From positions 1 through 14,596 of the forward strand of contig JAGQLF010000022.1 in the NCBI GenBank assembly GCA_020429545.1: a stretch of 14,596 bases of DNA, read 5' to 3'. Below the pieces are notes generated by a model. It was not told the origin of the DNA, searched no databases, and was given only the letters and a program-made list of their open reading frames with translations. This document shows, piece after piece, positions 1 to 7,330 of this stretch. This DNA comes from Candidatus Dojkabacteria bacterium (GTDB lineage: Bacteria > Patescibacteriota > Dojkabacteria > J137). The translations under genes and the position numbers were made by a program. How positions within the stretch are numbered: position 1 is the stretch's first letter; every line of letters starts with the position of its first letter.

Positions 1-154
1 TTTCTGGAATTGATAAATCTCTTAATTTTTCTACATGAACATCTTTCAAGCTTTCGATATTATATTTATGCCCTGCTTCGTGCAAGGTTCTAATAGCTAA
101 AGGAAGGCTATTTATCACTGTTCCGTCAAAATCGAAGATTAGATTTTTCTCCAT
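1..154 (-). CDS. HAD-superfamily hydrolase (phosphoglycolate phosphatase-like), N-terminal fragment
   Basis: Only the first 51 codons are present; the gene runs off the left edge. It starts with ATG at 154-152 and reads MEKNLIFDFDGTVINSLPLA. The DFDGT sequence at residues 8-12 is HAD motif I: the first Asp is the phosphoryl-accepting nucleophile and the second is the general acid/base. The following cap-side helix (TLHEAGHKYNIESLKDVHVEKLRDLSIP, seen in part) fits the helical cap of the phosphoglycolate phosphatase / beta-phosphoglucomutase-like subfamily. A soluble cytoplasmic phosphatase acting on a small phosphorylated metabolite is likely, but the substrate cannot be read from this fragment. 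The gene is transcribed away from the secretion-like locus and has its own promoter with TATAAT 5 nt before the ATG, so the mRNA is probably leaderless. Confidence 0.75.
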   Translation of the reverse strand, partial: MEKNLIFDFDGTVINSLPLAIRTLHEAGHKYNIESLKDVHVEKLRDLSIPE

Positions 155-159
155 AAAAG

Positions 160-168
160 ATTATAACA
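160..168 (-). promoter_or_regulatory. Extended -10 promoter of the HAD gene, leaderless geometry
   Basis: On the minus strand the sequence reads TGT-TATAAT (168-160), then CTTTT (159-155), then the ATG at 154. This is a consensus -10 hexamer with a TGn extension. With 5 nt between hexamer and start codon, transcription would begin at or next to the ATG, giving a leaderless mRNA. No good -35 box is visible 16-18 bp upstream, as is common for extended -10 promoters. Confidence 0.65.
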
Positions 169-235
169 GCTGAAAAAAGTAAGTAGAATGTAGAAAAATA
201 GATCAAAGATAATAGTATTCTTTATATAATTGTCT

Positions 236-298
236 TACTAATCTACTAATCTACTAATCTACTAATCTACTAATCTACTAATCTACTAATCTACTAAT
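236..298. repeat. 8-bp tandem repeat (TACTAATC), about 7.9 copies
   Basis: Seven perfect copies of TACTAATC cover 236-291, followed by a 7-base partial copy at 292-298. There are no mismatches, which suggests recent or ongoing slippage. The array lies between two divergent promoters, the HAD -10 at 160-165 and the candidate -10 boxes of the VirB6-like gene at 335-349. Copy-number change would alter spacing in this shared region in 8-bp steps. No gene overlaps it. Confidence 0.95.
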
Positions 299-311
299 TC
301 TACTTTTCCTC

Positions 312-349
312 TTTTTACCACTACATTAATTATGTATACTAAATATAAA
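312..349 (+). promoter_or_regulatory. Candidate promoter of the VirB6-like gene
   Basis: Two -10-like hexamers precede the ATG at 360: TATACT at 335-340 (19 nt gap) and TATAAA at 344-349 (10 nt gap). A weak -35-like TTTTTA at 312-317 is 17 bp from the first. Either choice leaves a leader of at most about 13 nt with no Shine-Dalgarno sequence. If the second hexamer is used, transcription would begin near an out-of-frame ATG at 356. Confidence 0.4.
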
Positions 350-359
350 GATAAAATGC

Positions 360-2984
360 ATGATTAAGCGTCTAAAAAATCTAAAAATCAAGAATCTCCA
401 GAGGTCATTCTGGATATTTGTGTTGATTTCAGTGATGGTTGGATCATTGTTTCAGGTAGGTGCTCAGGTGAATTCAAAAGCAGATACTTCTTATCAAAAC
501 TCCGCATTACCTCCTACACCGTCACAAAATAGTATTATCTCTGTTGCAAGCAAAGAAGAACTCGATGTAATTGTTTCAAGTGACCATGAATGTGCTGGTC
601 AAGTTAATTCATATTTACTAGGAGTAGTGCCAGGAGTTATTGATAGTATAAATAATCTAATGTTTGATGATTCATTTCAGATTACATGTGCTTCAGTTGC
701 AATGAACAAAGGTGATTTAAGGCCATTAGCAACACTATACGAAAACCAACAAAATTCTAAAGGTTTAGTTAGCGCAATTACAGCTGTCAATGGAAAGCTA
801 CTAGATCAAAGACCAGCAAGTGGAGCTGGATTTATTCAAGGAGAGATTTATGCACTACAAAATTTAGGTAAAGTATCTGCACAAGATGAAGAGACTGCTA
901 ATCAAGACTTAGGACTTTACTATCCTGGACTTGGATACGAGTTATTAAGACCAGTTCAATCTTTCTGGGGTTGGTCTGTTGCAATTGTATATTCAATTTT
1001 GATTTTAGTAATTATTGTTGTAGCTCTTGGAATTATGTTTAGAGCAAACTTAAATGGAGGTATTGCAGTTGCTTTGCAGACAGCAATTCCCAATATTGCG
1101 CTTGCTATGATTTTAGTTCCTCTTAGTTATGCGATAACAGGATTATTTATTGATGGTATAACGGTTGGTGTAAACGCTACACATTTATTTTTAATTGGTC
1201 CAGGTTCTCCAGGACATGGAGTTTATGAAGAAGCGATAAATGATAACGAGCTAGTTTTTGAGGTTGGTGGAGATTATGTGAATAGGGGGTTGCATGCTGA
1301 TGATGCAAAAGTTAGCTGGCTATATTCAGGAATTGCACTAGCTCATCCAATTGGGGAAGGAACAAAATCTTTTGGTGCTGCAATAGGAGGGGCAGCAGGA
1401 TCAACAGGGCTAATTGCAGGAGTTGGATCTTTTATTGAATCGGTTCTTAACGCAGACTGGCTAATTTCGATTTTGACATTTGTATTAGGAGTAATTCTAC
1501 TACTTACAGGAGTTAGAATTTTCTGGAAGCTAATGAAGAAGTATATTTATTTCATTACCATGCCGCTCTTTTCTCCATTTGTATTTGCAACAGTTGCAAT
1601 GCCTGGAGGTGGAATGAACTCAGTTATATGGTATGCAAAACAAATGGGTTCGGCAACCCTTGCTTATATTGTTACTTATGCAATGATACTTTTGTCTATA
1701 GTATTTTCTAGCACTTACTTTCTAAATCAACTGCCTCAAGCAGGTGTTTCTACATTTGTACCACCACTAACAGCAATTGAATCTGTTTTACTTGATTTTT
1801 CTAGTAACGTGAATCAAAGTGGAGCTACAACAAGCTTTATTCAGTTTGTATTTATATTTGCAGCCTTTGGAATTTATATGTTAATTCCAAAAACGCTTGA
1901 TCAAATAGATGAGGCTCTAGGTGTAGGTAAAGCACCAGAGTTCTTAGCAGATATTCTGCAAAGTACAAAAGATTCAATTGGAGTGGGACGAGCGGGATTG
2001 GCGCTACCAGGACAAGTTGGAGGAGGCGTTTATAAGGGAGGTGCAGCAGCTGTTGGTGCTGCTCAAAATGCAAGAAACTGGCAAGCTAGAGCAAGGCAAG
2101 GGCTTAGTAATATCTATGATAGAAGGGTGAGGGGAATTGATGCAGGCTCTCAATGGTCTAGTGCAAGAAGAAACTTCAATAAACTTGCAAGCGAAAAAGG
2201 CCAAGCTCAGAGAGAGTTAAGAGACGCACAAGCTAGAGGTGATAAGTATGCTGCAAGGCAAGCTCAAGGAAGAATTGCTAATTTAGATAGACAAATGAAT
2301 AATATTAAAGAGTCCGCAGGAATTAGTGACGCAAACAAAGAGTTTAAAGAAGTAGCAATGAAAGTTGAAGTCTCTTGGAATGGACAAAAAGGTCCAATTG
2401 TATTTACAAGAGATATGATAGAAAGTTTGCAAGCTATGGTAACAGCTGGAAAAACTGCAGTCGATTTTTATAAAGGAAAGATTAGTTTATCTATTGAGGG
2501 TGGACAATTTCCTCCAAGCTTAGTTGCATATTTGGGGCTATATAAAGTTGCTGATGCATCTTCAGGTCCAAACTATAATACCAAGATGAGAAGTGATCCA
2601 ATTACGGGGGATGTACAGATTCCACCTGGTGGACTATTACTGCCAAATGGAGCTCCAAGAGATCCAGCAGATATTCAAGGATTGAATAGATTCTTTAGTT
2701 TTGGATCATTACACTCTACTCTACAATTTGATAATATTGAGAGATATACAACTGGGAATGGAATGAATTATGAATTTGGTTTTATGCTAAAGATTGCAAG
2801 CATTCCAGGTTTCCTACAAGATATTGGGGTTGATAGAATTATAAAATCACCATGGAAATATAAATTTATTCTTCCTGACCCAGTAGGTGGAGAAAAAAAT
2901 CCAGATGGAACACCTAAGGCTGGTGGTTATGGGGATATAGAAAGTAATGAATTTGATATTATGATTACAGGTCAGTTTGGTTAA
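360..2984 (+). CDS. Polytopic VirB6/TrbL-like type IV secretion membrane protein
   Basis: An 874-residue integral membrane protein. A hydrophobic signal/anchor covers about residues 17-36. An extracytoplasmic stretch with two Cys (C78, C110) runs to about 200, and TM segments lie near 203-227, 236-265, 367-387, 394-412, 432-455 and 493-511, with a Gly/Ala-rich weakly hydrophobic region at 325-358. The last 360 residues are soluble and start with a Gly/Ala-rich segment. A Lys/Arg/Gln-rich probable coiled coil follows (about 605-665), then a globular tail. This layout matches VirB6/TrbL inner-membrane channel proteins of type IV secretion loci as found in Patescibacteria; the assignment rests on topology and on the pilin-like gene nearby, since I see no diagnostic motif. 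The start follows a short, SD-less leader. The next gene starts 62 bp downstream on the same strand. It could instead be an unrelated polytopic protein. Confidence 0.55.
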   Translation: MIKRLKNLKIKNLQRSFWIFVLISVMVGSLFQVGAQVNSKADTSYQNSALPPTPSQNSIISVASKEELDVIVSSDHECAGQVNSYLLGVVPGVIDSINNLMFDDSFQITCASVAMNKGDLRPLATLYENQQNSKGLVSAITAVNGKLLDQRPASGAGFIQGEIYALQNLGKVSAQDEETANQDLGLYYPGLGYELLRPVQSFWGWSVAIVYSILILVIIVVALGIMFRANLNGGIAVALQTAIPNIALAMILVPLSYAITGLFIDGITVGVNATHLFLIGPGSPGHGVYEEAINDNELVFEVGGDYVNRGLHADDAKVSWLYSGIALAHPIGEGTKSFGAAIGGAAGSTGLIAGVGSFIESVLNADWLISILTFVLGVILLLTGVRIFWKLMKKYIYFITMPLFSPFVFATVAMPGGGMNSVIWYAKQMGSATLAYIVTYAMILLSIVFSSTYFLNQLPQAGVSTFVPPLTAIESVLLDFSSNVNQSGATTSFIQFVFIFAAFGIYMLIPKTLDQIDEALGVGKAPEFLADILQSTKDSIGVGRAGLALPGQVGGGVYKGGAAAVGAAQNARNWQARARQGLSNIYDRRVRGIDAGSQWSSARRNFNKLASEKGQAQRELRDAQARGDKYAARQAQGRIANLDRQMNNIKESAGISDANKEFKEVAMKVEVSWNGQKGPIVFTRDMIESLQAMVTAGKTAVDFYKGKISLSIEGGQFPPSLVAYLGLYKVADASSGPNYNTKMRSDPITGDVQIPPGGLLLPNGAPRDPADIQGLNRFFSFGSLHSTLQFDNIERYTTGNGMNYEFGFMLKIASIPGFLQDIGVDRIIKSPWKYKFILPDPVGGEKNPDGTPKAGGYGDIESNEFDIMITGQFG

Positions 2985-3046
2985 TGTCATCAGTACTCTT
3001 CATGACTAATTAGAAGAATCATTTATAAACGTTTTAAATTTTACAC

Positions 3047-3604
3047 ATGGCAAATATTTTTGAAAAAAGAGTAAATAAAGTTCTTCTTAAATATGAACCT
3101 AAAATTCGAAAATTAATTAATGAATCTAATTTAGCAAATGCTGAGATTAAAGATATATTTGCTGATATTGCAAGTACTAATTTTTCACTTAACCAGTTAT
3201 TTGAAGAGCTAGATCAGGTAAAAGATAAGGACGAAAAAACTTATATTGAAAGTGAGATAAAAAGACTGGAAGACAAAAAAAATAAGCTGGATAGAAAACT
3301 TATAATTGCAGGTGCTAAAGCTTATGTAAAAAAGGAAATCAAGAAACAAGTAAAGAAAAAAATTGCACTTTTTTTTGCATCAAATCCAATAGTTGCTTTT
3401 TTTTTAGTTGTATCCTGTTGTTTAGTAATAGCAATATTTGGAGTAATAATCTACGCTAATAAAGTATCACCTGTAAATTTAATTGAAAATGGGAAGTTTA
3501 TTGAAGCTAACGTCCCAGGCAACACTAAAGAAGATAAACTTGAATGCCTAATTTCAACAGCTTTCGCTGCAAGAGGTTCTGGAACTTCAAGCTGCTCTCT
3601 TTAG
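3047..3604 (+). CDS. Small coiled-coil, single-pass membrane protein of unknown function
   Basis: A 185-residue protein I do not recognise. Residues 1-110 are charged and helical, with a likely coiled coil over about 45-105 that ends in a strongly basic patch (KKEIKKQVKKK, 95-105). One TM helix covers about 113-137. The basic patch before the TM predicts an N-in, C-out orientation by the positive-inside rule. That leaves about 48 residues outside, including C167 and C183 and a Gly/Ser-rich end. The ATG is 62 bp after the VirB6-like gene; a poor -10-like TTAAAT (3034-3039) lies 7 nt before it, so it may also have its own promoter. Position suggests an accessory or docking partner of the VirB6-like protein. 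It may be a shortened version of a longer exported protein, but I see no frameshift remnant. Confidence 0.7.
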   Translation: MANIFEKRVNKVLLKYEPKIRKLINESNLANAEIKDIFADIASTNFSLNQLFEELDQVKDKDEKTYIESEIKRLEDKKNKLDRKLIIAGAKAYVKKEIKKQVKKKIALFFASNPIVAFFLVVSCCLVIAIFGVIIYANKVSPVNLIENGKFIEANVPGNTKEDKLECLISTAFAARGSGTSSCSL

Positions 3605-3628
3605 TTCTTTGTCATTAAGAAGTTTTTT
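3605..3628 (+). terminator. Weak intrinsic terminator candidate at the convergent junction
   Basis: TTCTT (3605-3609) can pair with AAGAA (3617-3621) across a 7-nt loop, followed by G and six T (3623-3628). The stem is short and AT-only except for one pair, so it would be weak. It would end the rightward unit and lies over the 3' end of the convergent surface-protein gene. Confidence 0.25.
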
Positions 3629-5651
3629 CTGGTTCTATATAGTTAGCACTATCTTTCTCTGTTGTGTTGGATACAACTGGATTTGGGGTTATTACGCTAT
3701 TTTTAGTTGCACTAGTGTCTATCGAAGGCATTTCTGGCATGGTTGAACTCTCGTTAGTAGGAGCGGCTCCTATAGAACCATTACTTGGTGTATAAGAATA
3801 ATCTGAACCAGTACTATTTATATCGTAAGTTGAACTTGGGTCATAGCTAGGTATAGATGACTGTGTAGAATAATCAGTTGTACTAGTACTTGCACTGTCA
3901 GATGAATAAGCATCAATAGAAGGTAAATCATTTGTGGATGGATAAGAATAGTCAGTTGAGTTAAAGTCATAATTATTTTCAATAGTTGTGTTATCTGCAT
4001 CTGGTGCTACTTTTTTATCTTCATCTCTTCCTGACCAAATCGAATATAAAATCCAAGGAATTAGAAGTAGTGCTCCACCAATGCATAGAATTATTCCAAG
4101 TAGAATTACTCCAGATCTAGGAATTTCTCTTCCAAATATAACTACCGTTGAACCATCTGAATTTGAACTACTATCATCAGGTATATTTTCTTCAATCACG
4201 TTAAATGTCCATTCTGTCTCTGCTGTTTGTTCACTCGAATCAGATACAGAAGCTTTCACTAAATGTTTACCAAGCTCAAGTTCAGTATCTATTGCACACG
4301 AGAAATTCTCTGCGTTAACTTCGCAAGTAGCTAAAATATCGTTTTCGTCCAGTGTAATATTAAATGATTGAATATCAATCTCGGCATCTTCGGAAGGTAA
4401 TAGATCTCCTGAAAGGGTCAACGTTTTATTTGTAGTTTCAGACTCATTCTCAGGTTGAACATTTATTATTAAAGGTACACTCTCAGTGGTATCTCCATCA
4501 TTATCTGTATTAATATTTGTCTCAAACTGTTCAGATTGTTTAATAAATTTTCTACCATCTTTAGTTTCGATAATAATTCTTAAATAGTACTTGTTATCTG
4601 TTAACTCAGAAATATCCCATAGATAATATGTTCTGGTTGTTTCAATAGCATCACTTATTAATAACCACTCTTCTCCGTCAGCGGAATATTCTAAGCTTAA
4701 TGACTCTAGCTCTATGTCGGGTAGTTTCCATTTGATTAGATTTTGTTCGTCTGTAAAAACAGTACCTTTAACTGGTTGCTCAAAGCTTAGACCATTTTTA
4801 ATTTCGTCATCAGTCAAACTTGGATCATCTGGAATATTATCATCAGGTGTTTGATCATCCGGAGTCTGGTTATCTGGAGGTGTTACCGTTCCACCATTAT
4901 TAGGTGGATTAACAACAAGAGCGGGTTTTTTAACTGTAAACTTAAAATTTTGTGTAGTTTCTCCACTTATTCCATCAGAAACAGCTACTGTTACTGAATA
5001 TTCTAAACCAGAATGACCTAGAGTTGAAAGTGGTCCACTAGAAATTAGTCCGGTTGTAGAATTGATGGTTAAGATTTCTGGTGCAGCAACTAGTCGGTAT
5101 GTAAGAGTATCATTATCAGGATCGGATGCACTCATTTGATATGAAAAAGATTCTCCCTCAATATAATTAGTTTTTTGTGGTTGAGAGGTAATACTTGGAA
5201 GTGAATTATTGTTGACGATTTGTACTTCTCTGCCGTTACAAACAGAGTATCCATTATTACCATTTACAAGGGAGGCACATATTTTTAAACAATAAACTCC
5301 ATCAGGAATGTTTGTATTTGAGTTTGTGGAAGTTGTAGTCCAAGGAATTACGCTATTTTGTCCTGGGTTAGAACTTACTGATGATATATTTCCAATTGAA
5401 CCATAGTTAGTGTCATTACATGTGGTTCTATCGTATAAGTTTATTTGTAAATAAACAAATGACTGTTCATCATCATAAACTCTCACCGAAATGTTAGTAT
5501 TACCTTTAACCTTTGAGTTTGGAGTAGGTGAAACAATCGTAAAAATATCATTAGGATCTACAAGCGCGTTTGCATTAACTCTAAAAAAACCAACAAGCGC
5601 TAATGTAATAGGTAGAGAAAGTAATGTTATTAATTTGATTTTATATTTCAT
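3615..5651 (-). CDS. Multi-domain Ig/cadherin-like surface protein with disordered C-terminal tail
   Basis: A 678-residue cell-surface protein. A signal peptide covers residues 1-29, with probable cleavage after ANA and no lipobox Cys. Four beta-sandwich-like regions follow: an Ig-like one at about 36-147 with four Cys; a cadherin-like/He_PIG domain at about 152-241 (note SDPDNDTLTY, 175-184, and the AVSDG strand); after a Pro/Asp linker (242-285), an Fn3- or Kre9-like domain at 286-378 (IKWKLPD, LEYSADGEEW); and another Ig-like domain at 391-485 with two Cys. One TM lies at 512-538. The last 140 residues are Ser/Thr/Tyr/Asp-rich and disordered, and should be cytoplasmic given the signal peptide. 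DYSY recurs at 567 and 617, and PSID at 577 and 642. It starts 4 nt after the solute-binding gene, so the two are co-transcribed. Adhesion or ligand presentation is likely; the ligand is unknown. Confidence 0.75.
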   Translation of the reverse strand: MKYKIKLITLLSLPITLALVGFFRVNANALVDPNDIFTIVSPTPNSKVKGNTNISVRVYDDEQSFVYLQINLYDRTTCNDTNYGSIGNISSVSSNPGQNSVIPWTTTSTNSNTNIPDGVYCLKICASLVNGNNGYSVCNGREVQIVNNNSLPSITSQPQKTNYIEGESFSYQMSASDPDNDTLTYRLVAAPEILTINSTTGLISSGPLSTLGHSGLEYSVTVAVSDGISGETTQNFKFTVKKPALVVNPPNNGGTVTPPDNQTPDDQTPDDNIPDDPSLTDDEIKNGLSFEQPVKGTVFTDEQNLIKWKLPDIELESLSLEYSADGEEWLLISDAIETTRTYYLWDISELTDNKYYLRIIIETKDGRKFIKQSEQFETNINTDNDGDTTESVPLIINVQPENESETTNKTLTLSGDLLPSEDAEIDIQSFNITLDENDILATCEVNAENFSCAIDTELELGKHLVKASVSDSSEQTAETEWTFNVIEENIPDDSSSNSDGSTVVIFGREIPRSGVILLGIILCIGGALLLIPWILYSIWSGRDEDKKVAPDADNTTIENNYDFNSTDYSYPSTNDLPSIDAYSSDSASTSTTDYSTQSSIPSYDPSSTYDINSTGSDYSYTPSNGSIGAAPTNESSTMPEMPSIDTSATKNSVITPNPVVSNTTEKDSANYIEPEKTS

Positions 5652-5655
5652 AAAC

Positions 5656-7194
5656 TTATAGACTAGATGAAGTTAATGTCTCTCTAGTACCTTTTAATAG
5701 AATTAAATCTTTAATTTGTTCTTGCAATGTAGTTACCTGACTTGAACTTACAGAGCCTCTTGATGTTATTTCATTAAATAACTCCATAATATTTCTTCCC
5801 TTTACCATTTTCCAAGATTCTGCAAATGGTAATGCCCTATTATACACATTTAAATATTCGTTATCGGATAGTTTTTCGCTCATATCAGATCTTGGATACA
5901 GGTTACCAAAATATCCAGCCGAATTCTCTATGTTTGTATTTAATTTTTCTAACTGTTCAGGTTCTGTTAGCCATGAAATAAAAGACCAAGCTGCTGCTGC
6001 ATTTGATCGTTCTTTATTTACCATAAGTGGCCAGTAATCTGTCCAATTAATAATTTCTTTATCCTGTGAAGAAAATTGAGGTAATGGAGCAATGCCAATA
6101 TCTATACCTAATCCAGCATCATCATTATAGGCAAGTATTTCCCTTAATCTCCAACTAGGCACTATTATCATGGCGGTTTTTTCTTCTAAAAAAGCTGCTG
6201 AAGCATTGGTAAACTCTGAGTTCCATGTTTTGTTTGTCCCATTTGCAAAACCTAAGAAAAAATTAAATGCATCGAGTGAATTCGAATCAAGTGCAAAGGA
6301 TGGGTCACCATTTTCATCCACTAAATTTACTCCATTTTGCCTCATCAATATGAGCATAATTTCTGTTGCATAATCGATGTTATTACCGTACCCTAGGGCA
6401 AGTCCGGACTGCTCAATTGTATTGCCGGATACTGTAGTTAGTTGTCGGGCTGTGTTTTGAAAGTCATCCCAAGAAACGTCTGGTATGCTTTTTTGAACTG
6501 ATGCAAGCATGTCCTTGTTATAAACCACTGCAAAAGTATCTATCCAAAGAGGAAGACCGTAAACTGCTCCATTCGATATAAGATCTGTTGCGGCAGCTGG
6601 GTAAAACGTGTTTTCAAAAGAATCAACAGTATGTAGAGAGCTAGGGCTAGATATGTTCTCGTAGTCGTCTACCCATGAATTATGAACCATAAAAATATCA
6701 GCAGCTTCTATAGTGTCTTCTAAATCTTGATTTAACTGTAGCTGATAACTCTCCATAGCTTCTTTAAATGGTTGCTGAAGCGGCCATTCGTTTGAGTATT
6801 GAATTATTACATTTGGATTTGCATCTTCATATTCATCAATTAATGGCTGAACCACAGATGAATCTAGAAAAACTCCTCTCCATATAAGTATTGCATTAGT
6901 TGTATTATTACCGTTGTTAGTATTGTTGTTAGTAGTATTTCCATTGTTATTATTGTTCGTAGAATCATCACCACCAGAACCAAGAGAACTAATTAGCAAA
7001 AATCCTAGAGCAACAAGCCCAATCACAACAAGAGCAATAATTACAAGAAAAAACGGGAACTTTTTGGTTGATGATTCTGTTTGCTCGAAGGAGTCTGTTG
7101 GATAATCAGGTGAAGTCTCTGAACCGGCTGGCAAATCAGGTAACTCTTCAATTGTATAAGGCTCAATATTATTATTAAAGTCATTATTACTCAT
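5656..7194 (-). CDS. Membrane-anchored extracellular solute-binding protein (family 1 type)
   Basis: A 512-residue protein. It has an acidic, disordered cytoplasmic N-terminus (1-43), a KK stop and TM helix (about 46-72), an Asn/Thr/Gly linker (73-100) and a family 1 extracellular solute-binding (SBP_bac_1) fold over 101-505. Features typical of that family are VYGLPLWIDTFAVVYNKDML (211-230), FLEEKTAMIIVPSWRLREI (335-353) and NWTDYWPLMVNKERSNAAAAWSFISWL (383-409). Such proteins usually bind sugars or oligosaccharides for ABC importers and in Gram-positives are lipoproteins; this one has no lipobox Cys and is tethered by its uncleaved TM. No permease or ATPase lies nearby, so ligand sensing or capture is as plausible as import. 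It is the first gene of an operon with the Ig-like surface protein. The start is supported by TATACT 7 nt upstream. Confidence 0.8.
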   Translation of the reverse strand: MSNNDFNNNIEPYTIEELPDLPAGSETSPDYPTDSFEQTESSTKKFPFFLVIIALVVIGLVALGFLLISSLGSGGDDSTNNNNNGNTTNNNTNNGNNTTNAILIWRGVFLDSSVVQPLIDEYEDANPNVIIQYSNEWPLQQPFKEAMESYQLQLNQDLEDTIEAADIFMVHNSWVDDYENISSPSSLHTVDSFENTFYPAAATDLISNGAVYGLPLWIDTFAVVYNKDMLASVQKSIPDVSWDDFQNTARQLTTVSGNTIEQSGLALGYGNNIDYATEIMLILMRQNGVNLVDENGDPSFALDSNSLDAFNFFLGFANGTNKTWNSEFTNASAAFLEEKTAMIIVPSWRLREILAYNDDAGLGIDIGIAPLPQFSSQDKEIINWTDYWPLMVNKERSNAAAAWSFISWLTEPEQLEKLNTNIENSAGYFGNLYPRSDMSEKLSDNEYLNVYNRALPFAESWKMVKGRNIMELFNEITSRGSVSSSQVTTLQEQIKDLILLKGTRETLTSSSL

Positions 7195-7201
7195 AATAAT
7201 T

Positions 7202-7231
7202 AGTATACAGTAATTAAAAGCTAAAAGTTAA
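7202..7231 (-). promoter_or_regulatory. Promoter of the solute-binding/surface-protein operon
   Basis: On the minus strand TATACT (7207-7202) is followed by 7 nt and the ATG at 7194, so transcription should start at or next to the start codon. A -35-like TTAACT (7231-7226) sits 18 bp upstream. The -35 overlaps one copy of a 10-bp direct repeat, which could be an operator. Confidence 0.55.
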
Positions 7232-7245
7232 GAGATAAAAGTTAA
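7222..7245. repeat. 10-bp direct repeat TAAAAGTTAA in the divergent intergenic region
   Basis: Two perfect copies of TAAAAGTTAA lie at 7222-7231 and 7236-7245, 14 bp apart start to start. A looser third match (TTAAAAGCTA) precedes them at 7214-7223. They sit in the 136-bp spacer between two divergent transcription units and overlap the -35 region of the leftward one. They could be a regulator site or simply a slippage-derived simple sequence. Confidence 0.5.
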
Positions 7246-7330
7246 ACGCATATTCACAATAACCTTAGAGCACATTTACTGGTATCTATACAATAAAACA
7301 TTTATTATATAAATAGTATTAGCATAAATA

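Noticed and set aside
236..298. CRISPR array
   Set aside because: The units are 8 bp and directly abutting, with no unique spacers and no cas genes.
3988..4371. A 127-codon antisense ORF inside the surface-protein gene
   Set aside because: The opposite strand encodes clear Ig-like domains, TM and tail with normal codon use. The antisense reading has no domain and no start signal.
5656..7194. Solute-binding protein as a lipoprotein
   Set aside because: There is no Cys in or after the hydrophobic segment, and the segment is preceded by a 45-residue cytoplasmic stretch, so it is an uncleaved TM anchor.
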